The notes under the pieces were generated by a model. That model ran no database searches, was not told the DNA's origin, and saw nothing but the letters and a program-made list of their open reading frames with translations. From NCBI GenBank assembly GCA_050251615.1, contig JBFWMM010000003.1:1-64000 (forward strand): DNA of 64,000 bases. The letters are read 5' to 3'. Positions 59,243 to 64,000 of the stretch are shown in pieces. Both the position numbers and the translations under genes were made by a program. Position 1 is the stretch's first letter, and each line of letters opens with the position of its first letter. The stretch comes from Sedimentisphaera sp050251615 (GTDB taxonomy: Bacteria; Planctomycetota; Phycisphaerae; Sedimentisphaerales; Sedimentisphaeraceae).

Positions 59243-59259
59243 CAAACCGGAGACTGAAT

Positions 59260-59745
59260 ATGTCTGACTACAATGAACTTATAAGCTATATTGACAGCCT
59301 GAAAGGCAAACCCCACTTTGAGTCGTACCTTATCGCGGTGCTGCACAAAGCGCAGAGCCTCTACGGCTTCCTTTCCAAGGAAGTAATGAATGTGGTATCT
59401 GAACAGATGAACATTCCTACTGCCCATATCTGGGGCGTGGCCACATTCTACCACTTGTTCAACCTCAGCGAGAAGGGACGCCACAATGTAGCTGTTTGCA
59501 TGGGAACCGCTTGCTACGTAAAAGGCGCAGGCGCGATCCTTGAAGCTATCAAGAAAGAGCTGGGGGTGGAAATCGGCGGGACGACCGAAGACAAGCTCTT
59601 CACCCTCCAGGAAGCTCGCTGCGTTGGTGCTTGCGGTCTTGCCCCCGTCATTATGATCGATGATGAAATCTACGGCGACCTCACACCCGAGTCAACCGTT
59701 GAGATTATCAAGTCTTACAGGGACAAGGCTAAAGCCGCCGGCTGA
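59260..59745 (+). CDS. hydC: [FeFe] hydrogenase gamma subunit HydC (NuoE-like [2Fe-2S] protein)
   Basis: 161 aa from the ATG at 59260, with GGAG 7 nt upstream; a reading from 59230 has no ribosome site. It is a NuoE-type thioredoxin fold with a [2Fe-2S] cluster: VCMGTACYVKGAG gives the first Cys pair, EARCVGACGLAPVIMI the second. The helical N-domain (AQSLYGFLSKEVMNVVSEQMNIPTAHIWGVATFYHLFNL) is family-typical. HydC passes electrons between NADH/HydB and HydA. It is the last gene of the operon before a terminator. Confidence 0.94.
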   Translation: MSDYNELISYIDSLKGKPHFESYLIAVLHKAQSLYGFLSKEVMNVVSEQMNIPTAHIWGVATFYHLFNLSEKGRHNVAVCMGTACYVKGAGAILEAIKKELGVEIGGTTEDKLFTLQEARCVGACGLAPVIMIDDEIYGDLTPESTVEIIKSYRDKAKAAG

Positions 59746-59762
59746 GCTCAGACCCGAAACAA

Positions 59763-59800
59763 ACAAAAAGGGAGACTGTAAAAACGGCCTCTCTTTTTGT
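59763..59800 (+). terminator. Terminator of the rex-hyd operon
   Basis: AAAAAGGGAG (59765-59774) pairs with CTCTCTTTTT (59789-59798), with one G-U pair; the descending arm supplies the T-run. It lies 20 bp after the hydC stop. Confidence 0.8.
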
Positions 59801-59857
59801 ATATCTGCATTTTATAAATGCAACTGCGGAGCGCACTTGTTATTAACAGAAAGCAAT

Positions 59858-59894
59858 ATGAAAAGTTTTCATCACTGCTCTATATCGATATAAT
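59858..59894 (+). promoter_or_regulatory. Palindrome and -10 element before the aldo/keto reductase gene
   Basis: ATGAAAAGTTTTCAT (59858-59872) is a perfect 15-bp palindrome around a central G. A perfect TATAAT lies at 59889-59894, so the palindrome covers the -35 position, where no good hexamer is seen. This is the arrangement of an activator or repressor site. Confidence 0.4.
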
Positions 59895-59924
59895 GAGTGA
59901 TTATTTCAGAAAGGAAAGATTTAT

Positions 59925-61064
59925 ATGATTTACAAAGATTTTGGAAGTACAGGCATAAAAGCAAGCGCTGTCGGCTTTGGCGGAATGCGTTTTGACATAA
60001 CCAAGTCGGACGAAGAAAATTCATTCTTGCTCGATTACGCGAGAGACAAGGGCATAAACTTCTTCGACACGGCGCCTATGTACTGCGAAGACCACAGCCA
60101 AGACATCTTCGGCTTGTTCAACGAGCGCAATAAAGCCGTTCGCGAAAGCTATTACATGAGCTCCAAGCTGATGCCCGAATCGGTTACCACTGCGGCCGAG
60201 GCGATTGAGAAAGTTGACAACGCTCTGGCAAGGCTGAAAACAGATTATCTCGACTTCTTCTATGTATGGTGCATCAGGCAACCGGCGGAGTTTGAAGACG
60301 CCATACGCAGCGACGGCCTCATAGAGGGACTTGAGCGTTGTAAAGAGCAGGGGAAAATACGACACATAAATGTCTCCTCGCATCTTCGTGGCCACCGTCT
60401 GAAAGCCGTTCTGCGCCAATACAAATTTGATGGTATCCTCGTAGGGGTCAATATCCTGAACTTCCCCTACCGCTGGTCTGCGGTTGAGGCGGCCTACGCA
60501 AGCGGCGGAGGTGTTGTAGCGATGAATCCTCTCGCCGGCGGCACAATCCCGAAGCACGCCGATAAATTCAAGTTTATAGCGCGCGATGGCGAGAGCGTGA
60601 CCGAGGCGGCGATGCGTTTCTGCGTGAGCTGTCCTGAGATAACCGTTGCGCTCAACGGCTTCACGACAACCGAACACATCGATATAGCCTGCGCAGTTGC
60701 TGACAGGGCCGAATCTTTCACCGCCGAGGAGCGCGAATCAATAAAGCAGCAGCTCGATGACAACCTTGAACAGATGTGTACCGCCTGCGGCTACTGCGAC
60801 AAAGACTGTCCGAAGAAGATTCCGATTTCCTCCTATATGCAGTTTTACAACGAAAAGATGCTTGATGACGCCACACCGCAAGCAATGGCGGAAAAGATGA
60901 AATCCGAGTACCAATGGGGCGCGCTCACCGACAGGCACAACGAGGCTAAAGACTGCATCTCTTGCAAGCGTTGCAATGAAGTATGCACGCAGCATATTGA
61001 TGTTGTAGCGAGGCTGGCAGAGATTGCCGAGTGGCAGGTAATAATGGAACAGAAAGAGGCCTGA
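59925..61064 (+). CDS. Aldo/keto reductase with C-terminal 4Fe-4S ferredoxin-like domain
   Basis: 379 aa. The AKR barrel shows FGSTGIKASAVGFGGMRF, the catalytic Asp/Tyr region INFFDTAPMYCEDHSQ (Asp49, Tyr54) and YLDFFYVWCIR. Residues ~280-355 carry two Cys clusters, CTACGYCDKDCPKK and CISCKRCNEVCTQHIDV, for [4Fe-4S] centres. Such fusions are common in strict anaerobes and may couple ferredoxin to a carbonyl/alcohol reaction; the substrate is unknown. It follows the hydrogenase terminator and has its own likely promoter. The sensor kinase gene starts 23 bp later. Confidence 0.9.
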   Translation: MIYKDFGSTGIKASAVGFGGMRFDITKSDEENSFLLDYARDKGINFFDTAPMYCEDHSQDIFGLFNERNKAVRESYYMSSKLMPESVTTAAEAIEKVDNALARLKTDYLDFFYVWCIRQPAEFEDAIRSDGLIEGLERCKEQGKIRHINVSSHLRGHRLKAVLRQYKFDGILVGVNILNFPYRWSAVEAAYASGGGVVAMNPLAGGTIPKHADKFKFIARDGESVTEAAMRFCVSCPEITVALNGFTTTEHIDIACAVADRAESFTAEERESIKQQLDDNLEQMCTACGYCDKDCPKKIPISSYMQFYNEKMLDDATPQAMAEKMKSEYQWGALTDRHNEAKDCISCKRCNEVCTQHIDVVARLAEIAEWQVIMEQKEA

Positions 61065-61087
61065 CAGAAGTTGGGGTAGTTGGGATT

Positions 61088-62713
61088 ATGAAGCTGGCAC
61101 ACCAAAAAGACCGCAAACACTTCAAAGCGCGGCTCAGGCTGATGTTGAAAAACATCGACCTGCGCCCGCACAGTGTGGCGAGTAAATGCCGGCTCCAGTT
61201 CGGTATAGCGATTATCATCATACTCACCCTCGCACTGCTGTTTCCGTTTTTCTGGCTGAACAAGCTCGCCGCAAAGGCGGGTTACGATACGGTAGTGGCG
61301 GTGAGCGATTTGATTGTGGAGACCGAGCTCAAAGGCTCCACTGATTTTACAAGCAGGCATTTCGGCAGCTCAAGCGACTCGAAGGTTACCGGTTTTATCC
61401 GTTGGATTGACCTGCGTGGAGCAGATGCACCATCGGGCATGCTCGAACTTACAGACGAAGACAGACAAATCCTCAATAAGCTGAAAACCGGTAACAACGG
61501 AAAGATGCATTACTACCTTCAGCAGATTGATGACGACATCTGGAACTGCCTGCTCAGGCTCGTGCTTGTGGAGGATGTTTACTCCAACTCCGCCATGGAG
61601 GAGCTTGAGTTGAGCAATGCGAAAGATCCCGTCGGCTTGCTTATCGTGCGTATGTACGACAAGAACTACGGCAAGACGATTTTGATGAACAAAATCTGCA
61701 TCGTCTTCGCCGGTATTCTTGCCGGTTGCGGTGCGATCATCGCGGTGTATGTGATTGTGCAAAAAGTGATACTGCATCCGGTCAGGCAGCTGCGCGCGCT
61801 AGTGGGCAATGTCTCCGAGGGCAATCTCGATTTGCGAGCGGCCATTAAAACAAATGATGAGTACCAGACATTCAGCGAGGCGTTCAACAAGATGCTTGAC
61901 GGCGTAGTGGAAGCACAAAGCAAGCTGCGCAAGGCCAATCGCAAACTGGATGAGAAGATTGTGGAGCTGTCGGACAGAAACATCGAGCTGTACAAAGCAA
62001 ACAAGCTTAAAAGCGAATTTCTCGCCAATATGGGGCACGAAATCCGCACTCCTCTCAACTCTATTATAGGCTTTTCCGAAATCCTGCGCGATTCGCCGCC
62101 AAAAGACCCCGAAAAACTGTACAAATACTCCGACAACATCTGCACGAGCGGAAGGAACCTGCTTAATCTGCTCAGCGATCTGCTCGAAACCGCGAAATCC
62201 GAAGCCGGCAAGCTCGAATTCAAGGCCGAGATGACAAACATAACTGAGCTGGCGCAGAGTGAAGTGTTCAACTACTTCGCAATCGCTCGGAAAAAGGGCA
62301 TACAGCTTCGCTTTGAATCCGGCGATGATGTGCCGCTTGTCCTTACCGACAAGCAGAAAGTAAAGCAGATACTCGGCAATTTTATAAACAACGCAATCAA
62401 GTTCACGCCTGAAAACGGCGAAATCACCGTAAGCGTACATATGCTTGATGAAATCACCCTGCGTATCGCCGTGCGGGACAGTGGTTGCGGCATCGCACCG
62501 GAACACCACGAAATCATATTCGAGAAATTCAAACAGCTCGACGGTTCAATAACAAGAAACGTTCAGGGAACGGGGCTCGGCCTTGCCATTTCAAGAGACC
62601 TGGCCACAATCATCGCCGGAAAAGTAGGTGTAGAAAGCAGCCTTGGCAACGGCTCCACTTTCTACCTCGACTTGCCGGCCGTAAGAAATGAGACCGACAA
62701 AGAACAACAGTAA
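61088..62713 (+). CDS. Membrane-bound sensor histidine kinase (HAMP, HisKA, HATPase), no partner regulator nearby
   Basis: 541 aa from the ATG at 61088; an earlier start at 61031 would overlap the reductase gene. A membrane helix (~37-60) precedes a ~145-residue extracytoplasmic part. A second helix follows (~208-235, IVFAGILAGCGAIIAVYVIV), then HAMP (~236-290), a coiled coil, and HisKA with the phospho-acceptor His in NMGHEIRTPLNSIIGFSEIL. The ATPase boxes are NNAIKFTPENGEI, RDSGCGIAPEH and GTGLGLAISRDL. No response regulator is adjacent. It is probably co-transcribed with the reductase gene. The signal sensed is unknown. Confidence 0.9.
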   Translation: MKLAHQKDRKHFKARLRLMLKNIDLRPHSVASKCRLQFGIAIIIILTLALLFPFFWLNKLAAKAGYDTVVAVSDLIVETELKGSTDFTSRHFGSSSDSKVTGFIRWIDLRGADAPSGMLELTDEDRQILNKLKTGNNGKMHYYLQQIDDDIWNCLLRLVLVEDVYSNSAMEELELSNAKDPVGLLIVRMYDKNYGKTILMNKICIVFAGILAGCGAIIAVYVIVQKVILHPVRQLRALVGNVSEGNLDLRAAIKTNDEYQTFSEAFNKMLDGVVEAQSKLRKANRKLDEKIVELSDRNIELYKANKLKSEFLANMGHEIRTPLNSIIGFSEILRDSPPKDPEKLYKYSDNICTSGRNLLNLLSDLLETAKSEAGKLEFKAEMTNITELAQSEVFNYFAIARKKGIQLRFESGDDVPLVLTDKQKVKQILGNFINNAIKFTPENGEITVSVHMLDEITLRIAVRDSGCGIAPEHHEIIFEKFKQLDGSITRNVQGTGLGLAISRDLATIIAGKVGVESSLGNGSTFYLDLPAVRNETDKEQQ

Positions 62714-62726
62714 AGGGAGAATCGTT

Positions 62727-64000
62727 TTGGGAAACAAATTTAACTCGGCACTGCCCGCCCTGCTCACGGCGGCACTCATTTTCTCATCAGCCAACGCAGC
62801 GGAGAAGGAACCCGTTGACTACATCAACCCGATAATCGGCGCAAGCACATCAGCGGACGCGGCCGGCATCCTTCACGGTCTCGGCAAGACATTCCCAGGC
62901 GCCTGTACACCTTTCGGGCTCGTTCAGCTCAGCCCCGACACAATCACCGGCGGAGACAACGGCTCGGGCTACTCCTGGCAACACAACACAATCGAAGGGT
63001 TCAGCTTCATACATATGAGCGGCATCGGCTGGTACGGCGACTTCGGCAACTTCCTTGTAATGCCGACAAACGGTGAGCTCAAAACTGCCTGCGGGCGCTC
63101 TGACGCCCCCGAGAAGGGGTATCGCTCCCGCTTCTCTCACGACAGAGAAGAAGCGCAGGCAGGATATTACCGCGTCATGCTTGACGACTACAAAATCACC
63201 GCAGAGCTCACCGCCGCACCGCACAGCGGCATTCTGAGGTTTACTTACCCTGAAGACGGAGTGAGAAGAGTACAGATAGACCTTGCTCGCAGAATCGGCG
63301 GCACATCCTCTTTGCAGAGTGTGAAAGTTTCCGGCAACACAATCAGCGGACGCATGGTCTGCCCGCCCGAATGCGGGGGCTGGGGCAACGGCGATGGCAA
63401 GTCAAACTACACCGTTTACTACCACTGCCAGTTCAGCGTTCGGCCGGAGAAGTTCGGGGTATGGTCGGCGGAGATCCCCGAAGGCGCTGCGAGAAAGCGA
63501 GAAGATGTAACAAGCGAAGCGAGACAGAAAATCTTTGCGGAAGCGAATATTATGGAAGGCTGCGAACAGTTTGAAGGCAAGCATATTGGCTTCTTCGCGG
63601 AATTTCCCGCGAGCGAAAAGCAGGTACTTGTCAAATGCGGCATATCGTTTGTTAGCGAGGAAGGGGCAAAGAAAAACCTCGAAGCAGAAATCGCAGACTG
63701 GGATTTTGATGCCGTGCGCAAAAATGCGACGAAGCTTTGGAACGAGGCTGTTTCAAAAGTAAACGTAAGCGGCGGCACCGATGAGCAGAAAGAAATCCTC
63801 TACACCGCCCTCTACCACACAATGATAGACCCGCGCGCGGCAAGCGATGTGGACGGAATGTATCCCGGGGCAGACGGCAAAAATCATCACGCAACCGGTA
63901 GCTATGTCTATCGCACAATCTTCAGCGGCTGGGACGTGTTCAGAAGCCAGTTCCCGCTTCAGACAATCATTAATCCGCAGCTTGTAAACGACGAAATCAA
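62727..64000 (+). CDS. Exported GH92-family alpha-mannosidase, N-terminal part
   Basis: The frame opens at a TTG (62727) with AAAGGGAGA 6 nt upstream and runs to the window edge (424 codons). A signal peptide (NKFNSALPALLTAALIFSSANA) precedes VDYINPIIGAST. GKTFPGACTPFGLVQLSPDT, then GYSWQHNTIEGFSFIHMSGIGWYGDFGNF, are the opening of the GH92 N-domain. LYTALYHTMIDPRAASDVDG and FSGWDVFRSQFPLQTIINPQ begin the catalytic helical barrel. GH92 enzymes are calcium-dependent exo-alpha-mannosidases. The catalytic acid and base are beyond the window. It is 13 bp after the kinase gene. Confidence 0.9.
   Translation, partial: MGNKFNSALPALLTAALIFSSANAAEKEPVDYINPIIGASTSADAAGILHGLGKTFPGACTPFGLVQLSPDTITGGDNGSGYSWQHNTIEGFSFIHMSGIGWYGDFGNFLVMPTNGELKTACGRSDAPEKGYRSRFSHDREEAQAGYYRVMLDDYKITAELTAAPHSGILRFTYPEDGVRRVQIDLARRIGGTSSLQSVKVSGNTISGRMVCPPECGGWGNGDGKSNYTVYYHCQFSVRPEKFGVWSAEIPEGAARKREDVTSEARQKIFAEANIMEGCEQFEGKHIGFFAEFPASEKQVLVKCGISFVSEEGAKKNLEAEIADWDFDAVRKNATKLWNEAVSKVNVSGGTDEQKEILYTALYHTMIDPRAASDVDGMYPGADGKNHHATGSYVYRTIFSGWDVFRSQFPLQTIINPQLVNDEI

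Noticed and set aside
59837..59848. Second Rex box (TTGTTATTAACA) before the aldo/keto reductase
   Set aside because: The half-sites are too close (12 bp in total, while Rex boxes are about 16-18 bp), so it is not a proper operator.
1..64000. tRNA or rRNA genes
   Set aside because: No cloverleaf with a proper T-arm and anticodon stem, and no rRNA segment, was found by eye. A tRNAscan-SE run would be decisive.

Overview
The window looks like a chromosomal segment of an anaerobic, polysaccharide-degrading planctomycete, most likely class Phycisphaerae (Sedimentisphaerales-like). This is inferred from the gene set, not from a marker-gene tree. The supporting traits are: Tat-exported sulfatases with an anaerobic sulfatase maturase; many exported glycoside hydrolases, two ending in a single dockerin-like repeat; paired pseudopilin-like proteins with an H-X9-DG tail; an unusually long SecA; a bacterial topoisomerase VI A subunit; and a trimeric electron-bifurcating [FeFe] hydrogenase with Rex.

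Layout. 1-8448 (minus) is a carbohydrate operon: GH43, GH2, a glutaminase A/DUF4965-type protein, and a GH127 enzyme cut by the window edge. 8657-11863 holds a sulfatase and an alkaline phosphatase. 12037-15212 (plus) holds a WecA/TagO-like glycosyl-phosphate transferase and an O-antigen ligase/TPR protein. A second sulfatase follows (15274-16824), then two tandem pseudopilin-like genes (17345-19172) and a PaaK-like ligase. 20681-27914 is housekeeping: hemW, xseA, pdxA, rsmA, alaS. 27945-28717 is a four-helix-bundle gene between 42-bp direct repeats, with a 7-bp tandem array interrupted by 100 N. 28737-32921 (minus) is lon-obg-tatD.

33022-37084 (minus) is a compact group: AAA ATPase, TOPRIM-like protein, YjbQ, topoisomerase VI A subunit, NnrE. 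A GH106-like hydrolase and rpsD follow. Then comes the anaerobic sulfatase maturase, whose likely substrates are the two sulfatases (both carry CSAFR). 41855-42518 is a gene-free stretch with a near-perfect promoter, many nested helices and a strong terminator; I read it as a large structured RNA gene of unknown family. 42541-52104 (minus) is an envelope/export operon: secA, a BamD-like gene, lptE, ftsH, dsbD, and a LOG-family gene. efp lies upstream with its own promoter and terminator.

53096-59800 (plus) is the fermentative hydrogen module: Rex operator, promoter, rex, hydB, hydA, hydG, hydC and a terminator. Three junctions carry an RNA hairpin without a U-run. An aldo/keto reductase with a ferredoxin-like tail, an orphan sensor kinase and a truncated GH92 mannosidase close the window.

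Together the genes describe a cell that strips sulfate and sugars from complex, probably arabinose-, galactose- and mannose-containing polymers, ferments them, and disposes of electrons as H2 under NADH/NAD control. The most promising unexplained items are the ~630-nt RNA locus, the ATPase-TOPRIM pair beside a lone topoisomerase VI A subunit, and the repeat-flanked four-helix-bundle gene.
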